From: Leptodontidium sp. MPI-SDFR-AT-0119
Taxonomy: Eukaryota; Ascomycota; Leotiomycetes; Helotiales; Leptodontidiaceae
Direction: 5' to 3'
Assembly: GCA_020726505.1 (NCBI GenBank)
Contig: JAHLEZ010000028.1
Span: forward strand, 124,001 to 188,000
Length of the DNA: 64,000 nt
Part shown: in pieces, positions 35,597 through 46,999 of the stretch
Layout: each line of letters opens with the position of its first letter
How positions within the stretch are numbered: the stretch's first letter is position 1
Program-made: the position numbers and the translations under genes
Notes under the pieces: generated by a model
Database searches by the model: none
What the model was told of the DNA's origin: nothing
The model's input: the letters and a program-made list of their open reading frames with translations, nothing else

Positions 35597-37500
35597 TAAA
35601 TAATAATGAAGGCAATAATAACAATAACAATAATAATAATAATAATGGAGATAATAATAATGAGGATAATACTAATAATATAAGAATTACAAGAAGTAAT
35701 AATACTAATAATAATATAAGAATTACAAAAAGTAATAATAATAATAATCATAATAATATTTACCCAGACGGATTAGGCCGCCAAAGAACAACTTTTCCTC
35801 AAGTTGTAATAAATAGCTCTCTAAATATAGCTCTAATAAATAACTCTATAGAAAATGAAGAAGACTTAGTCTTTATAAGTAATATTAATAATGAACCTAA
35901 TACATATAAATAAGCTATAAATAGTCTTGATAAAGATAATTAGTTAAAATCTATGAAATCAGAAATAGATGAGTTAGAGCTATAAAATACGTGGAATTTA
36001 GTAGAATTACTACCTAATAAAACCTATTTAAGAGGTAGATGGGTTTATAGAATAAAAACAGACCTAAATGATAATATTATAAAATATAAATCAAGATAGG
36101 TAGTAAAAGGCTTTGATCAAGTATTAGGCCTTAACTATTTAGAAACCTTTTTAGCTACTTGTAAGCCAGAATCCTACAGGTTAATATTTATATTAGCTAT
36201 GGCAAATAAATGGAAAATGCATTAATACGACGTTAAAAATGCCTTTATACACGCTAAAATAGATACTGAAATATATATAGAACAACCAATAGGTCGAGAA
36301 CGATATTATAATAAAAATAATAATACATATGAGTTAATAAAAACCTCTAATAATAATAACAACTCAAAATTATATTGTAAACTTAATAAAGCTTTATACG
36401 GCCTTAAGCAATCACTTAGACTATGGTATAAACACTTATCCGAGACCTTAAATAAACTAGGTTTTGAAGCTCTACCATTTGATGAAGCTATATTTATACA
36501 TAATAAATTGAAAATAATTATAATTTGCTATATAGACGACTTAATATTCACAGGACCAGATGATAATATAATAAAGGATATAGTTAAAGAATTAACTAAA
36601 ACTATAAAAATAGAATACATAAGTGAAGTACATTAATTCCTTGGCATGGAAATAAAACTAGATTATAAAAATCAATTAGTACATATAAATCAAAATAAAT
36701 ATCTTCAAACGTTATTCGAACGTTTTAATAAAGGTAATTTAAATCCTGTAACTACACTAGTAAAAGCAGGAATTAGATTAGATAAAGCAACTAACTTAGC
36801 TAATAAAGAAGACCTACAATTATATTAACAACAAGTAGGCTCTTTAATACATCTAGCAACTAAGACAAGACCTAATATAGCATATGCTATTAATAGATGC
36901 GCTAGATATATGTCTAACCCTGATTTAAGCCATTTTAAGGCTCTAGACCGCATTTGGAAATACTTAAATAAATACCCCAAATTAGGAATATACTATATTT
37001 GTAATAAAACATTCCTAGAATTATTAGGCTATACAGACGCCGATTGGGGGGGAGATATTAGCTCCCGAAAAAGTACTAGTGGCTTTTTGTTTCTAGTAAA
37101 TAACTGTATTATAAGTTGGCTTAGTATGCTTTAAAAAACAGTAGCTTTATTAAGTTGTGAAGCTGAATATATGGCTTTTAAAGAAGCAATAAAAGAAGCA
37201 TTATACTTATATAATCTAATAAACTACTTCAATAAATTTCTAAATAATAAAGAAACTCCTATACCAAAGCTATTAACTGATAGTGAATCAGCTCTCAAAT
37301 TAGCTAATAATCCCGAATTTCATAAAAGAAGTAAACATATTGATATAACTTATCATTTTATAAGGAACTCAATAAACGAAAATAAACTAAATCTACTATA
37401 CGTAAATACTACAGTTCAATTAGCAGATGGTTTTACAAAAGCTTTAGATAATAATAAACAATTAGCTTTTATAACTGCTTTAAATCTAAGAACTGCTTAA
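34225..37500 (+). pseudogene. copia1 protease-integrase-RT-RNase H relic
   Basis: Right after the solo LTR a protease motif FVLDTAAIKHICCN appears (usually LDSGAT). Integrase: HVKLGHISLMYLDK zinc-binding start, CETCLKGK, catalytic DSGGEYIN and GAIERINRTIL, in a 435-codon open frame (34,606-35,913). RT: GRWVYRIKTDLND, DVKNAFIHAKID and an intact YIDDLIF site (about 36,530). RNase H: YTDADWGGDISSRKSTSGF and KHIDITYHFIR. Stops at about 35,911, 36,098, 36,223, 36,634, 36,826 and 37,132 are mostly TAA/TAG where Gln or Trp is expected. A very long (AAT)n-rich Asn run lies at 35,565-35,755. Confidence 0.9.
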
Positions 37501-37550
37501 ATAAAAGATAAGATATAAATAAATAAATTATAATATATCTTACGAGGGGC

Positions 37551-37953
37551 TATAAGAATACTAGCCATATACGAGCCTAATAACCGATGCGAGCCTTTGA
37601 TACAAAGCTAATAACCGATGCGAGCCTCTGATACAAAGCTAGTAACTTGATACAAAGCTAGTAACTTGATACAAAGCTAGTAACTTGATACAAAGCTAGT
37701 AACTTGATACAAAGCTAGTAACTTGATACAAAGCTAGTAACTTGATACAAAGCTAATAACCGATGCGAGCCTTTGATACAAAGCTAGTAACTTGATACAA
37801 AGCTAACAACCGATGCGAGCCTCTGATACAAAGCTAGTAACTTGATACAAAGCTAATAACCGATGCGAGAGCTCAGCACTCAAAGTAGTTATATAGACCT
37901 AGAAATGCCCCCTCAATAGAATCATCATTCACACCATCATTCTCTATTTTACA
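37551..37953 (+). repeat. copia1 3' LTR with rearranged minisatellite
   Basis: 403 bp, about 80 bp longer than the 5' LTR. It has six tandem 19-bp units plus two more interspersed with AACCGATGCGAGCC-type variants, so the array changed after or during insertion. Confidence 0.92.
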
Positions 37954-37958
37954 TTATC

Positions 37959-38743
37959 TTTTAAGCGTCGTATTTAATTTCGCCCTTATAGTCGCTAAAA
38001 GGGGTACGAGGGTACTTAACCTTATTAGGCTTAACGGCAGGGATAGTAAGGTTTAACTTAGGGAAGTAATAGTCGGCGGTAGGCTAGAGGTCCGCCGTAA
38101 AAGCACGTACGGATTAGTTAGAAGGGGAAGGAGTGTTAGTCCCTTGGCGAGGGTTATTAATAGTATATTAAGTGAGGGCTTATGTAATAGTAGCGGCGAT
38201 AGTAGAGCTAATAAAGTCCTTAATTAACTAATCTACCCTAGCTTATTAAGCGGGGGTAAGGCCTTCTATATTAATAAGCTCTAGCGATACGTCGAAGAAG
38301 CGCTAGGGTTTGTCCTCTAGGTCTAAGTCAAATCCGTTAAAGCTCTCCGGCTCCTCTGAGAGAGTCTCGACCGAAGGGATAGGGGTGTCAGTAAAGCCTA
38401 GCCGTACAGGAGCGCTCCTTTCTCTAGAGCTTCGCCAACGAAGGGGAGAAGTCGATAATAATAATAAGGTAGGGTAGAGAGGTGTTTAAGGTTATTAATT
38501 AATATATTAATTAAATATACGTTCAAAACGGGGCGCGCGTCAAGTTACGATAAGGTAAGTTAATCGCGAGAGAATATCTAGCTTTCTCTAGGACAGTCTA
38601 TTACTAGGGTAGAAAGGTACTTATCTGTCGAATAAGCTAAGGTATTAAGGCTTATTATTAACTTGTTACAAGGGTAAGTCGACAAGGCGTAAGACTAAGT
38701 AAGATATAACACTTTATAGCGAAGGGGTATTAGTCTTTTCTTA
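37959..38743 (-). pseudogene. Gypsy gag relic, 5' part
   Basis: Minus-strand sequence between the gypsy 5' LTR and the copia1 insertion. It contains an SLSEEPESFNGFDLDLEDKP segment and ends near SDYKGEIKYDA just before the inserted copia1, with stops between. Its position after the LTR and its low-complexity polar character fit Gag; assignment is by position. Confidence 0.55.
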
Positions 38744-39043
38744 TATTACGGCTGGTTAAAGGTTAATATAGCGAGTTAACTTAAGCTTTATATTTAGACT
38801 TAAGGTTACGCTCAGAATCGAGAAGAAAAGACAAGGAGAAAAAGAGAGCTCTTTATAAGAGGGAGCTCGAGTATAAATACATAAAGAAGCCTCCTAATGG
38901 GGCCTAGCGTAGTCGGGGGCCATTCATCCACATGTCGCAGGCTCGCCACTAAGTCTTCCCTATTAGGCTTAGCACCGTCGCATAGCCAGCGATGCTACGA
39001 GCCCGTGTCGGTTAGAATGCGAGGCGCATCGTAGGTCGTAACA
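38744..39043 (-). repeat. Gypsy 5' LTR
   Basis: Right LTR; ends CGTAACA at 39,043, followed by the target duplication GACTA. Its left edge is given to within a few bases. Confidence 0.9.
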
Positions 39044-39140
39044 GACTATTATGCACTTAACAACGCTGGAACTGACGGTCAAGGCAGCTACTTCGGCGAT
39101 AAGCTACGTAGTATTGTTAAAATAAGTATAAAGCTTTACT
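39044..39140 (+). pseudogene. DUF3435-type recombinase relic, 3' part
   Basis: Directly after the gypsy target duplication the plus strand reads DYYALNNAGTDGQGSYFGDK, the DUF3435 C-terminal motif that contains the catalytic-Tyr region. It is the continuation of the gene broken at 26,333. A 1-nt shift just before the break is needed to keep frame. Confidence 0.7.
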
Positions 39141-39350
39141 TAAAATAAAAAACCTTAAATTCTTTTTATTTCTTATAAAAATATTTAATAATTTTATTTT
39201 AAGAGTTTTTATAAGTTTAATAATATAAGGCTTATTATTTATTATATTAATATTGCTATTAGGCTTAGCTTAAGAGGAAAAGGATATTTTAATAATATTT
39301 AAAATATAATAATTGCTTTATAAACCAATATTTATAAGACTTTAAATAAG
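39141..39350. other. AT-rich decayed sequence
   Basis: Almost pure A/T with no frame. It is probably the RIP-mutated tail of the recombinase gene or its flank. Confidence 0.5.
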
Positions 39351-39355
39351 GGATA

Positions 39356-41519
39356 TGTAGTGCAGAAGTGGAGCATAAAGTAGGTGCTCTCCCAAAGTGG
39401 TGATCAAGTTGTCTGAATTCTGTAAAAGGAGGCTCGTAGGGAGTAACTGACTACGTACATGAATAAGGGCTACTGACTTAACAAAGCCATAGTGCCGTAG
39501 GCCCGTGCCTGTACGACATACCCCCCAGTTGCGAGTAACGTCCGAATACAAGAAGAAGAAGAGAGAGAGCTAGGAAAGCTAGTATATAAAAGGAGAGCTA
39601 ATAAGGCTTAACAAAAGAGTGTGATGGCACGTCTACGTCGTGCGTACCCCCCAGAGATTGACTAGTCGCTAGAGTGTTAAAAGTGTGTATGTAGGCCAAG
39701 AAGTAAGCCAAAAGAGTGTGTTTGTGTGACCTAAGAGAAGAGCGACTTTCTCAGCGTTAACGGTTACTACGTAGCCTAAAAGGAAGCGACCCCGTTAGCG
39801 CCAGTCTAATAGTAGTAAGTAGTCCACTACCTCGTTACTTTGTAGCCTAAGGGGGAGCTACCTTATTAGCGCCAGTCTAATAGTAGTAAGTAATTCACTG
39901 CCTTTAAGGCAGCCTTTCAACGTTATAAGGCTTTAAGTCGTTAAAGACGTAGCTCCCTAAGATTTTATATAACCTTACCTTAGTAAGAGATACTCTCGGG
40001 GTACTTTACAACTGGAGTTACGCTCTTAGCGGCTAGCTAGCCCTACTTTTAGAGCTTCTCATAGAGCTTAGCAAACTCAGGTAACTTAAGCCGTTGTTAA
40101 AGAGTAACCGTCTAAGCGTTAGAGAGCTCTATTAAGGGGCGAGACGGGCTCTTGCCTATAAGAGCTAGCTCTACCTTTACGCACACCGCAGGGGGCTAAC
40201 GGTGGGGTCGTTCGCCGGCCTCTAGGCAGGGGCACGGTTATAGAGCAGCCGGAGGAGTCGTAGAGGGAGCATCTAGTCGACCACCGAGGGTAGCGTATAC
40301 TAAAGAGACTAAGGTTTTAGAGTCGATTATATAGTAAAAGTGTACTTAAAGGATACGCGTATACTCTTTTAAAGACTGTGTTTACTCGCCTATTATATTA
40401 GCCTCGTTAGCCTTCCTGAGTTACTTAGAGGCCTACTTAGGGGCTAACTTCACCTCTACTACTTCTAAAAAGTCCTTCTTTAGTTAAAAGCCCTTTAGCT
40501 TAAGGAGCTACTTTGCCTCTACTCTTAAATAGGCCAAAAACTAATTTAAGATCTACTCTAAGGGAGTAATAGACCCCAACCTTACTACGGCGAGCACCTT
40601 TAAGTACTAGTTCCGTACGTGTTCTATTATAGCCTCTTTTGTTAGTGCGTACCTTAGCTGAAGAGCCCGTACGAGGTTTTGTAACGAAAGCTTGCCGCTA
40701 AGGATTAGTTACTCTTAAAGTGGCTCTTACATCGTAAGAGGGACTGTTTAGCGTACCCACGTTTATAAGGCTTAGTACCGTGTATTTAAGGTGCTCTAAC
40801 GAGAGTACTAAACCTAATATTCGCGTAACTAGTAAGTATATTCTTCCTTCACGTCTATAAATTAAGTAACTGTTTGTATTAGCCGGGGCCCCTTCTGCTC
40901 TGACACGTCCGCTGCCTAGTCCTCTAAATCTTGTCTCTATACCTTGTTTTCTACCTCAATTAACTCGTTAATCGACATAGGGAGCTTTAGCTTAATAGAT
41001 GCTATGTGCGGAGTATCTAGGCTATTAGGGTCGACTTGGCTCCATGTGCCTATAGTAATAGCTTGAGCTTTGAGCTTAGCTAGTTATAGAGGAAAGGAGT
41101 GTTTTTTAGTAAAGAGATGAATTAATGTGGCGCTAGTGAAGGCGTTTGAGGCTATAATAAGAGCAGCCGAAGGTATATTAAGGTACGTTAGGGAGAGGTA
41201 GGCTCAGTCGTATTAAGGCTTCAAAAGGTGTTATTGTAAGAGTCCTGTCGAGTTTTCCGGGTAGGGGAGATTAACATATTACTTTTCTAAGGAGCCACCT
41301 TTTTAGAGGCTTACTTAGTTAAATTAATAGCTTGCGCGAAGCGCGGGGCTCATAACTGTGGTGTAGAAGTGGAGTATAAAGTAGGTGCTCTCCTAAAGTA
41401 GTGATCAAGTTGTCTGAATTCTGTAAAAGGAGGCTCGTAAGGAGTAACTGACTACGTACATGAATAAGGGCTACTGACTCAGCAGAGCCATGGTGCCGTA
41501 GGCCCGTGCCTGTACGACA
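39356..41519 (-). mobile_element. Small LTR element 'copia-S' with half-tRNA-Met PBS
   Basis: 163-bp LTRs at 39,356-39,518 and 41,357-41,519 (TGTRGTGYAGAAG…CTGTACGACA as read on plus) with a perfect target duplication GGATA (39,351-39,355, 41,520-41,524). On the minus strand the right LTR is followed by GTTATGAGCCCCGCG, the half initiator tRNA-Met PBS of copia elements, and a run of six G precedes the left LTR as PPT. At 2.16 kb it is too short for pol. Inside, one minus-strand stretch (about 40,820-41,000) reads MSINELIEVENKV… with stops, perhaps gag. It is a non-autonomous or internally deleted copia relative. Confidence 0.85.
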
Positions 41520-41787
41520 GGATAAATATATTATAAATATATTATAAGTTATAATATTATTAAATATAAAGAATATTATTTAAAATTAAATATAAAGCTC
41601 TTATTTAATAACAAAAGTATTAGTCTTATATAAAACCTTCGTTCTTATTAAAATTTCTCTTAATAAAGGACTCCTTATATTACAGATTTTATTTTAGCAA
41701 ATTCCTTTACCTAAAAGATTTTAAACTCTTTTATATAACTTCTTATAGACTTTATCATATAATTAGATCTGCTGCAAATAATATTCT

Positions 41788-42045
41788 TATTACGACCTAC
41801 GATGCGCTTCGTATTCTAACCGACACGGGCTCGTAGCATCGCTAGCTATGCGACGGCGCTAAGCCTAATAAGGAAGACTAAGTGGCGAGCCTGCGATATA
41901 TTAATATAAATAGCGTTCGACTACGCTAGGCCCTATTAAGAGGGTCCTTTATATATTATACTTGAGCTTTCTCTTATAAAGAGCTTTCCTTTTCTTCTTG
42001 TCTTTTCTTCTCGGTTTTAAGCGTAGTATTAGGCCTAAATATAAA
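41788..42045 (+). mobile_element. Truncated gypsy LTR, opposite orientation
   Basis: Reverse complement of most of the 26,334/38,744 LTR, beginning TATTACGACCTACGATGCGC and fading out near 42,045. No partner LTR or target duplication was found, so it is a fragment. Confidence 0.75.
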
Positions 42046-42063
42046 GCTAAAGTCTGAAAAGAA

Positions 42064-42430
42064 GTGATACTTGGTGTGAATGATGATTCTATTGTAAAGG
42101 GGATTTCTAGGCCTATATAACTACTCTAGCTTATTACGTGTGTATTCGCTTAGGTAGCCGAATTAGGTAAATGTAAGCTCAAACGAGCTCAAACGAGTCT
42201 TTACCAAATACAGTTGCTTTCCGGTAGTTTGAGACGCAGAGCCCGGAGCTTCGTACAACCACTGTTTTAGCCTAGGAAAGCCGTGTATCAGAAGCCTTGG
42301 ATTTCATGGCTGTAACCTGTGGACGTCAGAGCTTTGTATCAGACGTATGTGGCTTGTTTTAAGCTATTTCCGGCTAATTAGGCCTAGAATAGGTTTTATT
42401 GAGTATATAAGCGAGGTAGTTATATTATAA
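42064..42430 (-). mobile_element. Relic related to the copia1 LTR
   Basis: The stretch GGTGTGAATGATGATTCTAT…TTTCTAGGCCTATATAACTACT (42,070-42,127) is the reverse complement of the copia1 LTR 3' part. Further GAGCTTTGTATCAGA (about 42,327) also fits it. It is diverged and truncated. Confidence 0.5.
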
Positions 42431-42723
42431 TCTTTATATCTTTTACCTTCTTAGTATACTAAAACTTAATTATTAAAGTAAAGATCGTAAATATAAGTAA
42501 TTCTAGGGCCGTTTCGTGTAATTAATGTATTATTAACTTTGTATATAATATAGATTTTCTGTACTTCTTTTATAGCTTTCTTAATTATAGCCGCACGTTA
42601 CTTAACTAACGGATTAGGGGGGTCTAACTTCGTTATTTTAAGGTATACGCTAAAAATAAGTAATATAAAGATAAGCCCGTTAGGTTTAATTATATTATTT
42701 ACTACTTTTACTACCATTTATAA

Positions 42724-42915
42724 TCAGTTTTTATCGCTTAACTTAGGGTACTTTTTTATAACGATTTTATAAGCATAATATAGTAAGCGGTAATATCGCT
42801 TAACTTTACTAATTAAATAGTGTGCCTTAATAAGTATTAACTTAAAGGTATTACCTATAGATCTAAGTACACTTCGAAACTCCTTAGAATTGAAATTAGT
42901 GCTATAGTTATACAC
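42724..42915 (-). pseudogene. copia3 integrase core fragment
   Basis: A 63-codon frame with NFNSKEFRSVLRSIGNTFKL and KVKRYYRLLYYAYKII-like text. It matches the 'GTNF.S.EFR…EAH.S.GKVERYH..LRRAYKI' block of fungal retroelement integrases. Catalytic Asp and Glu positions are altered or outside the frame. Confidence 0.7.
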
Positions 42916-44843
42916 AACGAAATTCGGTGGTTTAAGGTATATATTAATCTATATTAACTTGAATACGTTAAAAATAGCCCGAGTTATAGCTAAACTAGGG
43001 GCCTTTCAGAGTAGTTTCGCCGTACTAAAAGTCGTTATTTTATTTATTATATAAAGGGCATATCATTCTTTAAATATCGCGATATTAACATAGATTATAT
43101 AATTAAAGTCGACGTCGTCTTGTAGTTTAAAACGGAACTTATATATAATATCTATATATTTTTAGTAATACTTATATATTTCTTTAACTCTTAATATAAC
43201 TTCCGAGTCATGCTTATAACTAGCTTAATCTAGTAAGTGCTAAAGACGTCTTACTAAAGGGTGTTTGAAACGCTTATGAAGCCGACGTATTTCTAGTTCG
43301 GTTAGGTAGTATATATTTATTATTCCGATCGAAGTGTTTAGTAATTAACGATATTAATTTAAAAGTAACTATAAATGCTTATGTTTCTATATAATTAAGT
43401 ACTTCTTATTGCCCTGAATTAAGATATTATATAAGTTATCGTATTACGCGTTAAGCGCATTTAATTACTATAGGCAAATTAGAAACAGGATATTTACGTC
43501 TACGATTTAAAAGTCTATTTCTTTAGTTAGAGTATTAATTGTAATAACTCTTAAGGACAGTCGCGAACTAATACTAAATGTGATTCGGCTTTAGCCCGCT
43601 TAGTTAGTATTAAACTTAATATCTTAAATTCGCTGTAATATTTATAGTTAATTAATCTTTCTTATGTTTTTATTAGATACTCTTATATTAATTAATAGAC
43701 CTTAAAAGAATCTATTTATTTATTACGTTATATAAGCCTCGCTCAGAGTAAGTCTCTTGATTTTGCTTTTTAGGATATAAGTAGTCTTCCTCTCTTTAAG
43801 TTGCCTTATAACTTCTCGTATATTATATTATACCTTACTTATAATAAATATAATCGTAAAGTTTACGATACTATTATTATTATCGTCATTAGAACTTTTT
43901 AAAAAGTCGTTAATATCTATTAAAGTGTCTAAATCCACATCTTAGTATTTTCCCGAATAATATCCGGATATAATCTAGTTCTAGTCCGAATTAAGGTCGA
44001 TCCCCTTAATATAAGCTAAGTAGCTCTTAAAGGTCTTATCTGTAGCTTTTCTCCTTCGACCTTACGCGCCGCGAAGTATCTTACCTTAGACATTACTTAC
44101 TTTTCGTTTAAGTTGCGACTACTATAGTAATCTATCTTCTTATAAATAATATAGCCTATATAACTTAATATAAGCTAAAATTTGTCTCCGCGTTTGTTTT
44201 TACTTAAATTTTTTATTTTACAGTTAAATTAATAAGCCGTCCTATTTATAATATAAGATCGGTGGCGATTTATATATAATCTAAAGTACTTACTTACCCT
44301 TAATCCCGAGTTATGAGTTACTTTAACGCCAACGGCGGAGCGAAGACTATTTATTAACGTAAAGAAGGTAAGGGGTGCTTAAAACAAGGCCATCTTAAAG
44401 AGGGGGTTCCCTATTACTCTCTATATAAGCTTATTATAGAGTGTCTTATTGTTTTTTATATTGTCGTCTTTTAGGCTAAGCTAAATACTTTATAGTTCCT
44501 TAGCGAAGTTCTTTAATTAAGTTAGTATTAACTTCCCTTCTAGTGAGGCTCCTCTTAAAATAACAAGAAGGTTAAACTAAACTATTAGCTAAGGAACTTA
44601 TTAACTCTCTCTTCCGTCTTAAAGTATTCGCGAGTTGTCTTAATAAGCTTATTAAATAAGTACTCCTTATTCTAGAGGTACCGGTAGTAGTACGAACTAG
44701 CTCCGTCTCGTAACATTAACGGAAAGGCTCGGTTTTAGACTTTAGTCTCAACTAATACTCTTTAATATAAGTCGGCGAAGATGTGAAGCTTCTTATTTAA
44801 GTAGTCCTTGTCTTTATTATATTAGAGCTCCTTAGTATATATC

Positions 44844-45028
44844 TGTGGTGTAGAAGTGGAGTAGAGCCTTGCGATCAACGTAAGGAGAATTGAAGTGATT
44901 GATTGTTTTCTAGAATATATAAGGAAATTAAGGGAACACGTTGTTCTCCTGAAAGCAGTATAACGTGGCAGAAACTATATCTAGCGTAGCGCGTAGTTAA
45001 CTGAGCATTAGCCCGTGCCTATACGACA
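44844..45028 (-). repeat. copia2 3' LTR
   Basis: Left LTR; shares its first 20 or so and last 15 or so bases (as read on plus) with the copia-S LTR, so the two families are related. Confidence 0.9.
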
Positions 45029-45435
45029 CACCCCTTAGCCAAGTGATAATAATAAGCCACTAGTATTATAGTTAACTGCGCTAAGCGAGAGTAAACACTA
45101 AACTAAATACTTAGGCCACAACTATTCCTATACTACTAAGTTAAGTAAACAACCCTCTTATTTAAAGTGGCGCAGCCCCCACTTGATTCTTAATCCTGTA
45201 ACTACTTTACACTATATAAATCGACTCTTTTCGATCTACTAATTAATCAACTAATTAATAATTAATTAATTAATTAATAAATCGATTAACTGGCACTATA
45301 AGTGTCTCACGGCGATCTACTACTGCCGTTAAGGCTAATCGTCTGTCTATCGTTATAAGTTATTTAAATTAAATTAAGTTAATCGTCGATCTTAAAGTTA
45401 TATATTAATTTAGGTATTACTAATTGTAATAGGCA

Positions 45436-46230
45436 AAGAAGAAGAAGGAGGCCAAGAAGGCTCTAAAGGCTGCTCTTACTCTAAAGAGAGCTGCTGTAAC
45501 TGCTCTTATTACTCGTGCTCGTGTTTCTTGTGTCAAGGGAGTTAAGCGTGCGGTTATTTACTTAAGTTATATTAATAGCGCCCTTTAAACTAAAAGCACC
45601 GGCGAGTACTTTAATATTATTAGTCGGGGTACTTGCTACTTTGCGTGCGCCTCGGGCCACTTTTATAAGGTTACTCCCGCTACTGCCTAGGCCCCCTTCT
45701 TAGTTTACTAGGCTACGCTTTTAAATAACGTAGGCGAGAAAGTAAATTCCTTAAGTTATTTTTTTTTAATATATAATTATTAACTTTTTTAAGAATTAAA
45801 GCGCCTAAGAGCTCTTATTTTAGCGGCCCTTAAGGGTCAAGTTATTACTAGTAGAGCTGCCGGTGGAGTAACTAGCTCTATTAGTCGTACTTTAGGTGTA
45901 GCCTTGGCTACTCTTTATATCGATTCCTCCTTAGAGTTAAAGGGTAATAAGGAGACTCCTCGGGGAGTAACTCTGGCTTCTCTTGCTGTTCCTGCGGCTA
46001 CTACTCTTACTGCAGTTATAAGTGGAGCTAGTGGAGCTACTATTGCGGCCGCTGGTATTAGTACTAGTCTTGTTACTTTCTAGGCCCTAATAGCTAATAA
46101 GCCTCCTAGAGTTACTCTTACACTAGAGTAAGAAGCTTAAGTTACTTAGGTTAAGGAGCTTATTAAAGTGATTACTAGTACGTTAAGTGACTTAGTTCGG
46201 GAGGTTTTGGGCCTTTTAATTATATAAGTT
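45436..46230 (+). pseudogene. Opposite-strand ORF relic inside copia2
   Basis: On the plus strand, against copia2 gag-pol, there is a run of protein-like sequence in one frame with few stops. It starts with a Lys/Ala-rich coil (AKKKKEAKKALKAALTLKRA), then a CYFACASGHFYKV segment that resembles a Cys-rich motif, a probable intron (about 45,742-45,791, GTAAAT…TTAACTTTTTTAAG), and an Ala/Thr/Ser-rich stretch (GVTLASLAVPAATTLTA…). Stops inside are TAG where Trp or Gln would fit. I do not recognise the product; similar additional genes are known in some LTR elements. The reverse strand here has no better frame. Confidence 0.4.
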
Positions 46231-46999
46231 ACTCTCTTTTGTATAAGGCGAGGCTTAAGAACTTTTAAATAATTAAGCGTCCCCTTATAATTTACTTACG
46301 TTGTGTTACTTTTATTATAAAAACAAATAACTATTAAGAGTAATTAAATCTTCTAAATGCCGTGAATTTCACCCTTGAGCTTAGTTACTTTCTAAGTAAA
46401 TAAAATAGGAAGAGAATTTATAAAGGAATAATAAATATATAAGAAAATACCCTTATAATAAAGGAAAAAGTAAAGAACGTATATAAAGACTTACTTTAAA
46501 GCGAAGGCTCTATAGTAAGTTGCTCCAGTTAAGCACGAACATCGACTAAGTTAATAAGAGTAATAAAAGTCTCAAATTTCTATTAAAAGAGATTCTTTAT
46601 AAGTCCATTAACGGGCATATAGCCCGTAAGTAAATATTCGACTAAAAAAGTGCCCTTTTAAAACTCTTGGCGTAACTATATATTCTAAATATTAACGTGG
46701 CGTAACTTAGTAGAAATATATTAATTTTCCTTAACGATTAATTATATTATTTATTAATTATTATAAAAGATTTTCTAAATTTCCCTTAACTTAAGACGTA
46801 ACTCTTAAAAGAAACGCTATAAAGCCATAATCTCCTTAGTTGTGCGCTCAACGCTTAAAAGCTCAGCCTGTGTAGTCGAAGTAGTGACTATATCTTATAA
46901 GGCCGCTCTCTATAAGATTAAACCTCTAAAAAGTATTATAATATAATTATTAAAAGAGCGCCTAATATCGAGATCGTCTATAAATAAAGCATCCGAAGT

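Larger units (their letters stand above)
31832..37953 (+). mobile_element. Ty1/copia element 'copia1', nested in the gypsy
   Basis: LTRs at 31,832-32,153 and 37,551-37,953 share TATAAGAATACTAGCC starts (expected TGTAAG; TG-to-TA change) and CTATTTTACA ends. A perfect target duplication TTATC lies at 31,827-31,831 and 37,954-37,958. PBS GGTTATGAGCC directly follows the left LTR, and a GAGGGGC purine tract precedes the right LTR. Gag, protease, integrase, RT and RNase H follow in copia order on the plus strand with relatively few stops, so it is younger or less mutated than its host gypsy. Confidence 0.95.
26334..39043 (-). mobile_element. Ty3/gypsy chromovirus, interrupted by a copia element
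   Basis: 300-bp LTRs at 26,334-26,633 and 38,744-39,043 start TGTTACGGCTGG (TATTACGG in the right copy) and end CGTAACA (CGTAATA in the left copy). A perfect 5-bp target duplication GACTA flanks them (26,329-26,333 and 39,044-39,048). On the minus strand a purine run (GGAAGGGGGGG, 26,637-26,648) precedes the left, 3' LTR. Pol remnants read on the minus strand. The copia element at 31,832-37,953 is inserted in its gag region. Without it the gypsy is about 6.6 kb, a usual length. Confidence 0.93.
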
